The notes beneath the pieces are model-generated. The model searched no databases, was not told the DNA's origin, and saw only the letters and a list, made by a program, of their open reading frames with translations. DNA of 64,000 bases from Spirosoma taeanense (GTDB lineage: Bacteria; Bacteroidota; Bacteroidia; Cytophagales; Spirosomataceae): positions 2,170,001 through 2,234,000 of the forward strand of contig NZ_CP053435.1 of the NCBI RefSeq assembly GCF_013127955.1, given 5' to 3'. Numbering within the stretch: the first letter of the stretch is position 1; each line of letters opens with the position of its first letter. The position numbers and the translations under genes are program-made. Positions 25,204-35,040 of this stretch are shown piece by piece.

Positions 25204-26520
25204 TTACCGGTTTGAATCGTTCATCTGCGTAATGGCCTGATACACCAGTACCTTGAATTTGTCGTTCAGATCGCCGTAACTGTTCGGCACTTTCTGGGTG
25301 TACAACAGAGCCACAATCCCTTCCTTCGGATCAACCCAGTACGTTGTACCGAAGAATCCGCCCCAGTTATACGACCCCTGCGATGTGGGTAGTCGGGTCG
25401 CGCTCCGCTCCGACGTAATGGCGAAACCCAGCCCAAACTTATCCAGCCCCTGGTTCAGGTCGCCAATCTGGTTGGTCGTAATCAGCCGGACGGTTGTCGG
25501 GCTAAGAAAGCGTTTACCGCCGTATTCGCCCCCGTTGAGCATCATCTGCAGGAAAATAGCGTAATCATACAGCGTTGACGACAAACCCGCCCCCCCCGAA
25601 TAATACGTACCGGGCTGTTTGGGGTAATCTTCCGAAATACCGCCCTGGGCTGGCAGTCGGCGGAGAGTCTTTGTGGAATCTTCGGTATAAACCCGTGCCA
25701 GACGGTTCTGCCGGGAGGCTGGCAGATAAAAATACGTATCGTTCATACCCAGGGGCTCGAACAGCCGCGTCCGCAGAAACTGATCGAGCGACTGACTTGA
25801 CAGGACTTCAATCAGGCGACCGAGCACGTCTACACTCAGGCCATACGTCCATTTCTCGCCGGGCTGGTGCATAAGCGGCAGAGCAGCCAGTCGGTCCATC
25901 GCGTCGGCCAGCGTACCGGTGGGCGTACCAATACCGCTTGGAATCCGGTTTTTGGCGTAAATGGCAACGGCTTCCTTCGTGCCGATGCCTGGGTAGCTAA
26001 TGCCGGACGTATGGGTCAGGAGTTGCCGGATCGTAATTTCACGCCGGGCCGGAACGGTCGTATAGGTGGTGTCTTTCTCGTTGTATTTGTCCAGCACTTT
26101 CGGGGTTTTGAAAGCCGGAATGTATTTCGAGATGGGGTCGTCGAGCAGGAACTTGCCTTCCTCAAACAGCAGCATCAGGCCGATGCTGGTAATTGCTTTA
26201 GTCTGCGAGGCAATACGAAAAATCGCGTCGCGTTTGAGGGGCGTTTTCGCCTGAATATCATCCTGGCCATAAGCTTTGTGGTACACGATGCGGCCGTTGC
26301 GGGCTACCAGCACGCCCACGCCCGCCTGTCGGCCTTTGGCAACATAGTCGTTGATCACGGCGTCCATGCGTTGAAGCCGGGTTGTGCTCATGCCTACTGA
26401 CTCCGCCTGAGCTTCCTGAAGAACAGGGTTGGTTGCTTCAGAGGGGCGGGTACGCGCTGTCTGTGCCGAGGCTGACAGAAAAAAACCGGCCATCAGGCCG
26501 GTCAGAACGAGTGATCTCAT
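25204..26520 (-). CDS. exported serine hydrolase, class C beta-lactamase family
   Basis: A 438-residue protein with a signal peptide (ending SASAQ, residue 20). The penicillin-binding fold nucleophile is Ser105 with Lys108 (SQTK). The second catalytic Tyr is Tyr226 (WTYGLSVDVLG), a variant of the YxN motif seen in esterase-like members. Likely a periplasmic esterase, peptidase or beta-lactamase relative. The substrate is not predictable. Confidence 0.88.
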   Translation of the reverse strand: MRSLVLTGLMAGFFLSASAQTARTRPSEATNPVLQEAQAESVGMSTTRLQRMDAVINDYVAKGRQAGVGVLVARNGRIVYHKAYGQDDIQAKTPLKRDAIFRIASQTKAITSIGLMLLFEEGKFLLDDPISKYIPAFKTPKVLDKYNEKDTTYTTVPARREITIRQLLTHTSGISYPGIGTKEAVAIYAKNRIPSGIGTPTGTLADAMDRLAALPLMHQPGEKWTYGLSVDVLGRLIEVLSSQSLDQFLRTRLFEPLGMNDTYFYLPASRQNRLARVYTEDSTKTLRRLPAQGGISEDYPKQPGTYYSGGAGLSSTLYDYAIFLQMMLNGGEYGGKRFLSPTTVRLITTNQIGDLNQGLDKFGLGFAITSERSATRLPTSQGSYNWGGFFGTTYWVDPKEGIVALLYTQKVPNSYGDLNDKFKVLVYQAITQMNDSNR

Positions 26521-26554
26521 AAAAAACCGGAGTTAGGAACCGGTGCGAAGGTAA

Positions 26555-27040
26555 TTATTTCTTGGTCCCCGTAATGGACTCCGACCGACTGATAAGCGTA
26601 CCGCCCTGCAGCGATTCGGTCGTGGTGGCAATGGCAATCTGATTCTGGTCAAACACGCCCGTAGCCTTGTAATCGCCATCGAAGGTGGTGCCCTGCACGA
26701 AAATCTGATCTTTGTTCCGGTCAATCACGGTAAAGTTCGACCCGTTCAGTTCGGCCGTTACCTTATACGGGCGGTTAGCCGCTACATCGATGTAAATTTC
26801 TTTGGGGTTTGAGCCTTTGGAAACGCCAACGCTGATCGTGCCGGATTCGGGCTTTAACTCAGCTCCACCAAAGCGGATAATGCTTTGGTAGCCACCCACG
26901 TATGTGCCGACGTACTGTTCGCGCGGGTCGATTTCGGGTTCACTGCTGCCCGACTGTTTACAGGCCGACGTAAGCGCACTAATGGCTAAGGAAACAACAA
27001 ACAGATTACGGAGCGATCGAACGGCGTTACGAGTAGCCAT
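26555..27040 (-). CDS. hypothetical lipoprotein
   Basis: A 161-residue protein with a lipoprotein signal peptide and lipobox LTSAC (Cys at about residue 27). An acidic linker is followed by a beta-rich domain (YVGTYVGGYQSIIRF, DGDYKATGVFDQNQIAI). I do not recognise the family. It lies 34 nt upstream of the serine hydrolase on the same strand, so the two are probably co-transcribed. Confidence 0.7.
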   Translation of the reverse strand: MATRNAVRSLRNLFVVSLAISALTSACKQSGSSEPEIDPREQYVGTYVGGYQSIIRFGGAELKPESGTISVGVSKGSNPKEIYIDVAANRPYKVTAELNGSNFTVIDRNKDQIFVQGTTFDGDYKATGVFDQNQIAIATTTESLQGGTLISRSESITGTKK

Positions 27041-27243
27041 GAGTTGGATGTAGAGATGGGTTAAATCTGGTTTTTGACTATCAAACGCCGTGCCGCCTTC
27101 ATTCCGTATAATCCACCCGTAAAAGAGCAGGGGGAGGGTTTGTCGCTGATGTGCCTTCCAGTGCTGTATAGTTTATATTTTTCTTAGCCAGGAGCAGTAG
27201 ATACGAAGTATTAACACACCCTTTATAGTAAATCTTTGAAATA

Positions 27244-28284
27244 ATGATAAACCAGGATCGCCCCAATTTATTCTCGTTTGCAACCAGTGAGCTATCACAG
27301 GATGCGTTTATATGCTGGCTTGCTGCCTGGGCTGATCCTAAGTGGCAACATGCGGATTCTGTCTTACATCAGACGGCACAGCGCTTTATTGCATCAATGA
27401 TTCAAAAGGTAAAGCCAGATTATGATCTCTCAAATCTTAAAACGGTTGGGGTTCGACGACAGGTCGAAAAGCTGGATATTCTGATTGAGATCAACAAGGA
27501 GCTACCGGATAAATTGGCAATTTTGGTTGAAGATAAAACGCATACCAGTAATCATTCAGATCAACTTAACAGGTATTACGGTCAAATTCGCGAAGCTGGT
27601 TATACAGAAGATCAGATGATACCCCTCTATTTTAAAACTGGGTATCAGTCAAAATTCAATACGTTAGGCGTATTCAAGACCTATCTACGAAGTGATTTTT
27701 TAGAAGTTCTACGAACGGGGAAAAGTAGGGGCGTTGATAATGCGATCTTCAAGGATTTTCTACAACATCTGGAAACTCTGGATGCCGCCATTCGTGAGTT
27801 TTCAACGAAAAACCCTAAAGATTGGCAGGCTGACGACTGGCGTGGATTTTTTATGGTCCTGTACGATAGCCGCGGCGAGTTATATGAGGTGAGTGAGGAT
27901 GATGGGGCAAACTGGGATTATGTAGCAAATCCCTCAGGCGGTTTTTTTGGCTTCTGGTGGTACTTCAAGAATCTGCCGGATCAGCTATATACACCCTACC
28001 TGCAATTGGAAGGTGATACGCTTTGCTTCAAAATAGAAGCGAAAGTGGAAGCCCAACGAAACGAAGCTCGTGAAAAAGCTTATTACCAGCTTACAGAAGC
28101 TGGCCGCCAGTTGAATGCCGCCGTTGAACGGCCAAAGCGTATGGGCAACGGGCGATACATGACCGTGCTACGTTGGAAAGATGACTATCGAGTTTACGAG
28201 GATGGCAAGTTAGCTGTCGATGCTACGTTGAATAATTTGAAAAAAGCGCAGCAGATATTGGATTTGGCTTTTAGTGATAACTAA
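27244..28284 (+). CDS. PD-(D/E)XK nuclease superfamily protein
   Basis: A 346-residue protein. The PD-(D/E)XK core is Asp78 (EKLDILIEI), Glu96-Asp-Lys98 (ILVEDKTHT), with a following Gln107 (DQLNRYYGQI). The N-terminal SQDAFICWLAAWAD segment is typical of the PDDEXK_4 group. The C-terminal half (about 190-346) is Trp- and charge-rich and unassigned. The gene is visibly richer in A and T than its neighbours and stands alone, with intergenic gaps of over 200 bp on both sides. This suggests horizontal gain. A restriction or defence role is possible but not shown. Confidence 0.82.
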   Translation: MINQDRPNLFSFATSELSQDAFICWLAAWADPKWQHADSVLHQTAQRFIASMIQKVKPDYDLSNLKTVGVRRQVEKLDILIEINKELPDKLAILVEDKTHTSNHSDQLNRYYGQIREAGYTEDQMIPLYFKTGYQSKFNTLGVFKTYLRSDFLEVLRTGKSRGVDNAIFKDFLQHLETLDAAIREFSTKNPKDWQADDWRGFFMVLYDSRGELYEVSEDDGANWDYVANPSGGFFGFWWYFKNLPDQLYTPYLQLEGDTLCFKIEAKVEAQRNEAREKAYYQLTEAGRQLNAAVERPKRMGNGRYMTVLRWKDDYRVYEDGKLAVDATLNNLKKAQQILDLAFSDN

Positions 28285-28493
28285 TTATCAGGATTATAAA
28301 GTCAGTGGCTGGGTCTTCTATAGGCAGCGCTCCACCTATGCATTGCAATAACGAGCCGCTCCCAATTGCCCGCTTAAATAGGTATAAGCGTAATATAAAC
28401 CGCTTTCATAGCACAGTAGTGCTTAGGTGGCCTTGAGTATAAGCCGATTCGCTGTCAAGGTGCCGGAAAAGAGCACTGATTTATAGGGTTATT

Positions 28494-29207
28494 ATGAAAC
28501 GTAGAGAAGCGATACTTCAGGTTGCCCTGGCAATGGGCAGTGCACTGTCGGCGCCGACGATGGCTTCCGTTCTGCAGGGCTATCAGCCCCACCGTTCCGA
28601 AAAGCGAATAGCGGCTCCTTTTGCGTTACAGCCCAACGAGCAGGCGCTGCTCGACGAAATTACGGAGGTTATCATGCCGGCTACCTCCACGCCGGGCGCA
28701 AAAGACGCGAAGGTGGCCGAGACAATCCGGCTGATCCTGAACGACTGCTATAAGCCCGCCCAGCAGGCGCACTTCCGGAAAGGCTTAAACGCCGTTGAGG
28801 CCGAAAGCCAGAAAGCCTACAGCAAAGGCTTCGTTAACTTACCGATTGAACAGAAAACAGCGATTCTGAAGCAGTTTGAGCAACTGGCTAAAGCTGAAGC
28901 GAAACAACACCCCAAACGGCAGGAGAAGCTCGCCAAGGATCCTGAAACAACCCTGGGCGCTTTTGCGCCGGCGGGCAGCGATCAGACCGAGGCTAAACTG
29001 GTGGATGCCGAAACGGGCGTCGTGGTGAAGGACGCCGACAAAAATGCGGCTCTTGTGCCTTTTTTCACCCTAGTCAAAGAGCTGACGATTCTGGGCTATT
29101 TCAGCTCGGAGATTGGCTGTACGCAGGCCCTGGCTTACGTACCCATTCCGGGTCGGTACGAAGGCGTTGTCAAACTGAAAGACGGCCAGAAAGCATGGGC
29201 AACGTAA
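28494..29207 (+). CDS. gluconate 2-dehydrogenase subunit 3 family protein
   Basis: A 237-residue protein with an N-terminal Tat-like signal (MKRREAILQVALAMG) and the subunit-3 signature (EQALLDEITEVIMPATSTPGAKDA). In gluconate-type flavoprotein dehydrogenases the small subunit helps export and maturation of the flavin subunit. The GMC subunit is encoded 87 nt downstream, so the two should form one complex. Confidence 0.88.
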   Translation: MKRREAILQVALAMGSALSAPTMASVLQGYQPHRSEKRIAAPFALQPNEQALLDEITEVIMPATSTPGAKDAKVAETIRLILNDCYKPAQQAHFRKGLNAVEAESQKAYSKGFVNLPIEQKTAILKQFEQLAKAEAKQHPKRQEKLAKDPETTLGAFAPAGSDQTEAKLVDAETGVVVKDADKNAALVPFFTLVKELTILGYFSSEIGCTQALAYVPIPGRYEGVVKLKDGQKAWAT

Positions 29208-29294
29208 GCCGACTGCTAACCCCTTGTGCATCATTCCTAACAATCCACCGTCCGGCAGTTCGGTGCTGACCGTTGTTTCTTCCTGCTGATCTCC

Positions 29295-31013
29295 ATGAAT
29301 CTTACTCTTGACGCGAAAAAAGCAATGACTTACGACGCTATCGTGGTAGGTTCCGGTATATCGGGCGGCTGGGCCGCCAAAGAATTAACCCAGAAAGGCC
29401 TGAAGGTGCTGATGCTGGAACGGGGACACGACCTGAAGCACGTAACCGACTACACGACGGCCATGAAAGACCCCTGGGAGTTTCCGCACCGGGGAAAAAT
29501 CGAACTCTGGGCCGCCGAAGAATATTGGGCCAACGCCCGCTCGGGTGGGAAACCGGGCGAAGATCAGCGGCATATGTTCACCCGCGATGTTGATGTGCCG
29601 TACCTGGAGAAACGTCCGTATGACTGGATTCGGGCCTATCATCTGGGTGGTCGGTCGCTGGTATGGGGACGGCAGAGTTACCGGTTCAACGAACGGGATT
29701 TTACGGCCAATCTTGAAGACGGTCACGGCGTCGACTGGCCAATTCGCTACAAAGATTTAGCGCCCTGGTACTCTTACGTCGAACGCTTTGCGGGCGTTTC
29801 GGGTAACCGCGATGGACTGGCGGTTCTGCCGGATGGCGAGTTTGTGCCGCCTATGCAGATGAACAGCATTGAGTTGCTGGCCAAATCAGGAATTGAAAAG
29901 AACTTTAAAGGCCGTCATCTGGTGATCGGCCGCCCGGCTATCATCTCGCAGGCGCAGAAAATCCATACCGATCTGGGCCGGGCTTCGTGCCAGTTCCGGA
30001 ATCTATGCGTGCGGGGCTGTCCGTTCGGGGCGTATTTTAGCACGCAGGCAGCTACATTGCCGGCCGCCGTTAAAACCGGCAATCTGACCGTCATCACCGA
30101 TAAGATTGCGTATCAGGTAATCTACGACGACCAGAAAAACAAAGCCGTCGGCGTGCGGGTCATCGACCAGAATACCAAGCAGCATCAGGAGTATTACGCC
30201 AAAATCATCTTCCTCAATGCCTCTACACTAAATACGGCCTGGATCATGATGCAATCTACATCGAAGCGGTTTCCGAATGGTCTGGGTAATGATTCGGATC
30301 AGTTGGGACGTAACCTGATGGACCACCATTTGGGTGCCGGCGCTTCGGGCGAGTACGAGGGCTTACAGGATATGTATTATTACGGTCGGCGGGGCAACGG
30401 CATTTATATTCCACGGTTTGCCAACTGGGGCGACGATAAACGAAAAGACTTCGTGCGGGGATTTGGCTACCAGGGCCGGGGTGGCCGTCAGGACTGGGTT
30501 GCGGGCGCTTCGAAAGAAGGCTTTGGGCCGGAGTTTAAAGACAACCTGACCCGACCCGGTCGCTGGGAGTTTAATATTGGCGGTTTTGGCGAAACCCTGC
30601 CCGATCCGAACAACCGAATGCGCCTGTCCGACAAAAAAGACAAGTGGGGTTTACCCATTATCGAGTTCGACGCGGGCTGGGGCGAGAACACAGTGGGTAT
30701 GCGGAAAGCGATGATGAACGATGCCGCCGAGATGCTGGAAGCGGCTGGTTTGAAAAATGTCAAAACGCGCAATGACAACACGAAGAATCCCGGTATCGGC
30801 ATCCACGAGATGGGCGCTGCGCGGATGGGCCGTGACCCCAAAACGTCGGTGCTGAACGCCTGGAATCAGGTGTGGGGCGCCAAGAACGTGTTTGTTACGG
30901 ATGGGGCAGCTATGGTATCCTCGTCCTGCGTGAATCCATCCCTAACCTACATGGCCCTGACGGCCCGTGCGGCCGATCATGCAGTAGGCGAACTGAAGCG
31001 AATGAACCTGTAG
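29295..31013 (+). CDS. GMC family oxidoreductase (flavoprotein dehydrogenase subunit)
   Basis: A 572-residue FAD enzyme. The dinucleotide-binding motif is at residues about 16-40 (IVVGSGISGGWAAKEL, ending LERG). LGGRSLVWGRQ and the C-terminal VTDGAAMVSSSCVNPSLTYMALTAR are typical of the family. A Cys-rich CQFRNLCVRGCPFGAYF insertion may hold an Fe-S cluster or disulfides. It lacks its own signal peptide, consistent with co-export by the subunit-3 partner upstream. It probably oxidises a sugar or polyol in the periplasm; the substrate is unknown. Confidence 0.9.
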   Translation: MNLTLDAKKAMTYDAIVVGSGISGGWAAKELTQKGLKVLMLERGHDLKHVTDYTTAMKDPWEFPHRGKIELWAAEEYWANARSGGKPGEDQRHMFTRDVDVPYLEKRPYDWIRAYHLGGRSLVWGRQSYRFNERDFTANLEDGHGVDWPIRYKDLAPWYSYVERFAGVSGNRDGLAVLPDGEFVPPMQMNSIELLAKSGIEKNFKGRHLVIGRPAIISQAQKIHTDLGRASCQFRNLCVRGCPFGAYFSTQAATLPAAVKTGNLTVITDKIAYQVIYDDQKNKAVGVRVIDQNTKQHQEYYAKIIFLNASTLNTAWIMMQSTSKRFPNGLGNDSDQLGRNLMDHHLGAGASGEYEGLQDMYYYGRRGNGIYIPRFANWGDDKRKDFVRGFGYQGRGGRQDWVAGASKEGFGPEFKDNLTRPGRWEFNIGGFGETLPDPNNRMRLSDKKDKWGLPIIEFDAGWGENTVGMRKAMMNDAAEMLEAAGLKNVKTRNDNTKNPGIGIHEMGAARMGRDPKTSVLNAWNQVWGAKNVFVTDGAAMVSSSCVNPSLTYMALTARAADHAVGELKRMNL

Positions 31014-31037
31014 AGTTAAACAGTTAAGCATACAAGA

Positions 31038-31068
31038 CGAAAAACGGGCTGTGCAGCCCGTTTTTTCG
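31038..31068 (+). terminator. terminator of the GMC dehydrogenase operon
   Basis: AAAAACGGGCTG pairs with CAGCCCGTTTTT across a 2-base spacer, followed by TCGTT. Confidence 0.82.
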
Positions 31069-31220
31069 TTAGTGAACGTTCCTGTTGCCGGAGAAAATGA
31101 TAATTACGTCCTAAGTCGATTGAGATCAAGTGATTACTAAAAATCTGGGTAAATTTCCGGTTTGCCCTTGCCCGTTGCCGGACAAATCTGGCTATTTTTA
31201 GGCTGTAATCTGGTTAACGT

Positions 31221-34200
31221 ATGCAATTCTCACACCTCCACTGCCATACTCAATACTCGCTGCTCGACGGGCAGGCCGACATTAAGAAGCTGGTTAAGAA
31301 GGCCAAAGCCGACAATATGCCCGCCGTGGCTATCACCGATCACGGCAATATGTTCGGCGTGTTTGAATTTGTAGCCGAAGCCAGCAAGCAGGGCATCAAA
31401 CCCATTGTCGGCTGCGAGTTCTACGTTGTGGACGATCATACCCGAAAGCAGTTTACCAAAGAACAGAAAGATATCCGGTACCACCAGCTGCTACTGGCCA
31501 AAAACCCGACGGGCTATAAGAACCTGGCGAAACTCTGTTCGCTGGGGTATATGGAGGGGCTATACGGCAAGTACCCCCGCGTCACCAAAGCGCTCATTGA
31601 CCAGTACAAAGAGGGTCTGATTGCTACCACCTGCTGCATTGGGGCCATTGTGCCCAAGACCATCCTCAAAAAAGGCGAAGAAGCAGGCGAAGCCGAGTTC
31701 AAATGGTGGCTCGACCGCTTTGGTGAGGACTACTACGTTGAGTTGCAGCGCCACGAGATTCCCGACCAGATCAAGGCCAATGAGGTGCTGGTCAAGCTTG
31801 CCCGGAAGTATAACGTCAAGATTATCGCGTCGAACGATTCGCATTACGTGGATCGCGACGACTGGGTCGCGCACGACATTTTGCTGTGCGTCAATACGGG
31901 CGAAAAGCAGAGTACGCCGTCGATGAAGGAATTCAGCGACGATGAGGCTATGCCCAAAAATACCCGCTTTGCCTTCTTCTCCGACCAGTTCTATTTCAAG
32001 AACACGCAGGAGATGACGACGCTGTTCCATGACCTGCCCGAAGCCATCGACAACACCAACGAGATTGTCGACAAGGTTGAAACACTGAAGCTTAAGCGCG
32101 ATATCCTGCTGCCGAATTTCCCGATTCCGCAGGAGTTTCAGATTCACGCCGACGACGTTGCCAACCAGTGGGAATACCTCAAACATCTGACCTACGAGGG
32201 GGCTCGGAAGCGTTACAGCGAAATTGAGAGCCATGTACAGGAGCGCCTTGACTTCGAGTTGTTTACCATCAAAACAATGGGGTTTGCCGGCTACTTCCTG
32301 ATCGTTGCCGACTTCATTAAGGCCGGTCGTGACCTCGGCGTCATGGTTGGTCCGGGGCGCGGTTCGGCAGCCGGAAGCGCCGTGGCTTATTGCATCGGCA
32401 TTACCAACATCGACCCCATCAAATACGATCTGCTGTTCGAGCGGTTCCTGAACCCCGACCGGAAGTCGATGCCCGATATTGATACGGACTTCGACGACGA
32501 AGGCCGACAGAAGGTAATCGATTACGTCGTGCAGAAGTACGGCAAACAGCAGGTTGCCGCCATCGTTACATACGGCACCATGGCCGCCAAGTCGGCTATC
32601 AAGGACGTCAGCCGGGTGATGGACCTGCCCCTGTCAGATGCCAACGCGCTGGCGAAGCTGGTTCCCGACAAGCCGACCTACAACATGACGCTCCGGCGCA
32701 TCTTTGAGGACCCGATCGACGGACCGGGTGGTCTGGCCAATATTATTCAGCCGGATGAAGTCGAGAACGTGAAACGAATGCGGGCGCTCGAATCAGGCGA
32801 TCAGGCAACGGGCCGGGCCATGAAGCTGATCGATACCGAGAAAGTGCAGAATGTCCTGCAGCAGGCGCGTCGGCTTGAAGGTACGGTACGAAACACGGGC
32901 GTTCACGCAGCCGGGATCATCATTGCGCCCGACGATCTGTCGAACATTGTGCCGGTATCGACCTCGAAAGATACCAACCTGATCATCACTCAGTATGAGG
33001 GTAAGGTGATTGAGGATGCGGGCGTAATCAAGATGGACTTTCTGGGGTTACGGAACCTCACCATCATTAAAGAGTGCCTCCGACTCATCCGGCAAAATCA
33101 TGGCGGCTTCTTCGTGAATGGCGTCGAAACCGATATTGACGATATTCCGCTCGACGACCCGAAAGCTTATGAGTTGTTTCAGCGGGGCGAAACGAACGCT
33201 ATTTTCCAGTTCGAATCCGACGGAATGAAAAAGCACATGAAGGACCTCAAGCCCGACCGCTTTGAGGACCTCATTGCTATGAACGCGCTCTACCGTCCGG
33301 GGCCGATTGCCTACATCCCGAACTACATTGCCCGTAAACACGGCCGCGAGGAGGTTAAGTACGACCTTCCCGAAATGGAGGAATACCTGGCCGATACGTA
33401 CGGCATTACGGTCTATCAGGAGCAGCTGATGCTGCTGTCGCAGAAACTCGGCAACTTCACCAAGGGCGACGCCGACGTGCTGCGGAAGGCGATGGGGAAA
33501 AAGCAGAAGGACGTGCTCGACAAAATGAAGGGCAAGTTCATGGATGGCTGCGCAGCCAATGGCCTGAACCTGAAAATCTGCGAGAAAGTCTGGACCGACT
33601 GGGAAGCCTTTGCGTCTTATGCCTTCAATAAATCGCACTCGACCTGTTACGCGTTCGTCGCCTACCAGACGGCTTACCTCAAAACGTATTACAAACCCGA
33701 GTACATGGCGGCCGTCCTGACCTCCTGTCTCGGTAACATCGAAAAGATTACGTTCTTCCTCGAAGAATGTAAAAACCTCGGGATTCCGGTGCTGGGCCCC
33801 GACGTAAACGAATCGGAGCGCGTGTTCGGCGTTAATAAAAAAGGCGAAATCCGGTTCGGTCTGGCGGGTATCAAAGGCGCGGGCGACGCAGCCGTTGAAG
33901 CCATTATTGAAGAGCGGCAGGCGGGTGGCCCCTATAAGGATATGTTCGACTTCGCGATTCGGGTTAACCTGCGGACGGTGAACAAGAAAACACTTGAATC
34001 GCTGGCTTATGCCGGTGCCTTTGATGCGCTGGACGAGTACCACCGGGCGCAGTTCTTCGAGATTCCGCCGACGGAAAACAGTGCTTTCCTGGAAAAAATT
34101 ATCCGCTACGCCAACAACTACCACGCCGAGAAGGCCGCGGCTCAGCAGTCGCTGTTCGGCGGGGCGGGTGGCGAGCCGATGCTGGCGCGGCCCAAAGCGC

Positions 34201-34853
34201 CTGTGGTGCCGGAGTGGAACCAGATCGAGAAGCTAAAATACGAGAAAGACGTCGTTGGGTTCTACCTGACCGGGCATCCGCTGGATGAGTTTACACTGGA
34301 ACTCGACGGTTTCTGCAACTGTACGCTCGACAAGATTTTCGAGACCCGATCGCCCGAGATCAAGGTGGCCGGGATTGTTTCGGCCATGCAGACGAAGATT
34401 GCCAAAAACGGTAACCCGTTCTGTATCTTCAAGGTCGAAGATTACAGCACGGCCATTGAAATGGCGCTTTTCGGCGACGATTACGTCCGGCTGGGGCAGT
34501 ACGTTGAGGTCGGTCGATTCCTGCACATTACGGGTAAAACGCAGAATAAGTGGAACTCCGACCAGCTCGAATTCAAGCCAACGACCATCCGGCTGCTGAC
34601 CGAGATGCGCGATAAGATGTGTAAGGAAATTCGGGTGTCGCTAACGCTCGATGCGCTGAACGCCCAGCTTGTCAGCCAGATCAATGAACTGGTCAACGCC
34701 CATCCTGGCACCTGTACGCTGCTGCTGAACGTAGTGGACCCCATCGAACGGATCGAGGTCAGCCTGCAGTCGCGAACGCTGAAAGTGTCGCCTGCCAACT
34801 CCTTCCTGCGAGCGTTGGAAGCCATCGATGGGGTGAGTTGTAAAGTAGCATAA
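31221..34853 (+). CDS. dnaE: DNA polymerase III alpha subunit
   Basis: A 1210-residue replicative polymerase catalytic subunit. The N-terminal PHP domain begins HLHCHTQYSLLDG. The catalytic aspartates are D421 and D423 (MPDIDTDFDDE), with VGPGRGSAAGSAVAY just before. The fingers region has RNTGVHAAGIII and NALYRPGPIAYIP. A helix-hairpin-helix region and a C-terminal OB domain (VAGIVSAMQTKIAKNG) follow. It looks complete and DnaE1-like in length. It is monocistronic. Confidence 0.97.
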   Translation: MQFSHLHCHTQYSLLDGQADIKKLVKKAKADNMPAVAITDHGNMFGVFEFVAEASKQGIKPIVGCEFYVVDDHTRKQFTKEQKDIRYHQLLLAKNPTGYKNLAKLCSLGYMEGLYGKYPRVTKALIDQYKEGLIATTCCIGAIVPKTILKKGEEAGEAEFKWWLDRFGEDYYVELQRHEIPDQIKANEVLVKLARKYNVKIIASNDSHYVDRDDWVAHDILLCVNTGEKQSTPSMKEFSDDEAMPKNTRFAFFSDQFYFKNTQEMTTLFHDLPEAIDNTNEIVDKVETLKLKRDILLPNFPIPQEFQIHADDVANQWEYLKHLTYEGARKRYSEIESHVQERLDFELFTIKTMGFAGYFLIVADFIKAGRDLGVMVGPGRGSAAGSAVAYCIGITNIDPIKYDLLFERFLNPDRKSMPDIDTDFDDEGRQKVIDYVVQKYGKQQVAAIVTYGTMAAKSAIKDVSRVMDLPLSDANALAKLVPDKPTYNMTLRRIFEDPIDGPGGLANIIQPDEVENVKRMRALESGDQATGRAMKLIDTEKVQNVLQQARRLEGTVRNTGVHAAGIIIAPDDLSNIVPVSTSKDTNLIITQYEGKVIEDAGVIKMDFLGLRNLTIIKECLRLIRQNHGGFFVNGVETDIDDIPLDDPKAYELFQRGETNAIFQFESDGMKKHMKDLKPDRFEDLIAMNALYRPGPIAYIPNYIARKHGREEVKYDLPEMEEYLADTYGITVYQEQLMLLSQKLGNFTKGDADVLRKAMGKKQKDVLDKMKGKFMDGCAANGLNLKICEKVWTDWEAFASYAFNKSHSTCYAFVAYQTAYLKTYYKPEYMAAVLTSCLGNIEKITFFLEECKNLGIPVLGPDVNESERVFGVNKKGEIRFGLAGIKGAGDAAVEAIIEERQAGGPYKDMFDFAIRVNLRTVNKKTLESLAYAGAFDALDEYHRAQFFEIPPTENSAFLEKIIRYANNYHAEKAAAQQSLFGGAGGEPMLARPKAPVVPEWNQIEKLKYEKDVVGFYLTGHPLDEFTLELDGFCNCTLDKIFETRSPEIKVAGIVSAMQTKIAKNGNPFCIFKVEDYSTAIEMALFGDDYVRLGQYVEVGRFLHITGKTQNKWNSDQLEFKPTTIRLLTEMRDKMCKEIRVSLTLDALNAQLVSQINELVNAHPGTCTLLLNVVDPIERIEVSLQSRTLKVSPANSFLRALEAIDGVSCKVA

Positions 34854-35040
34854 CGGTTGCCTCAGTCGCTCTGTCTATTCCCGGATCTGGTAAAGGCAGT
34901 TGAAAGCTGGTCAATCGTTGAGGTATTGGTTTGTTGAACCAGGTAAAAAATTCATTAAACAAAATGGTGATCTGATCGGTTGTCACCGACAGGAAAGAAA
35001 CTCTCTTTAACCTGCTACATCATCTAACCTCCCAAATCAC

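Noticed and set aside
33048-34124. A 358-codon open frame antisense to dnaE
   Set aside because: No family features, and it sits fully within an unambiguous gene.
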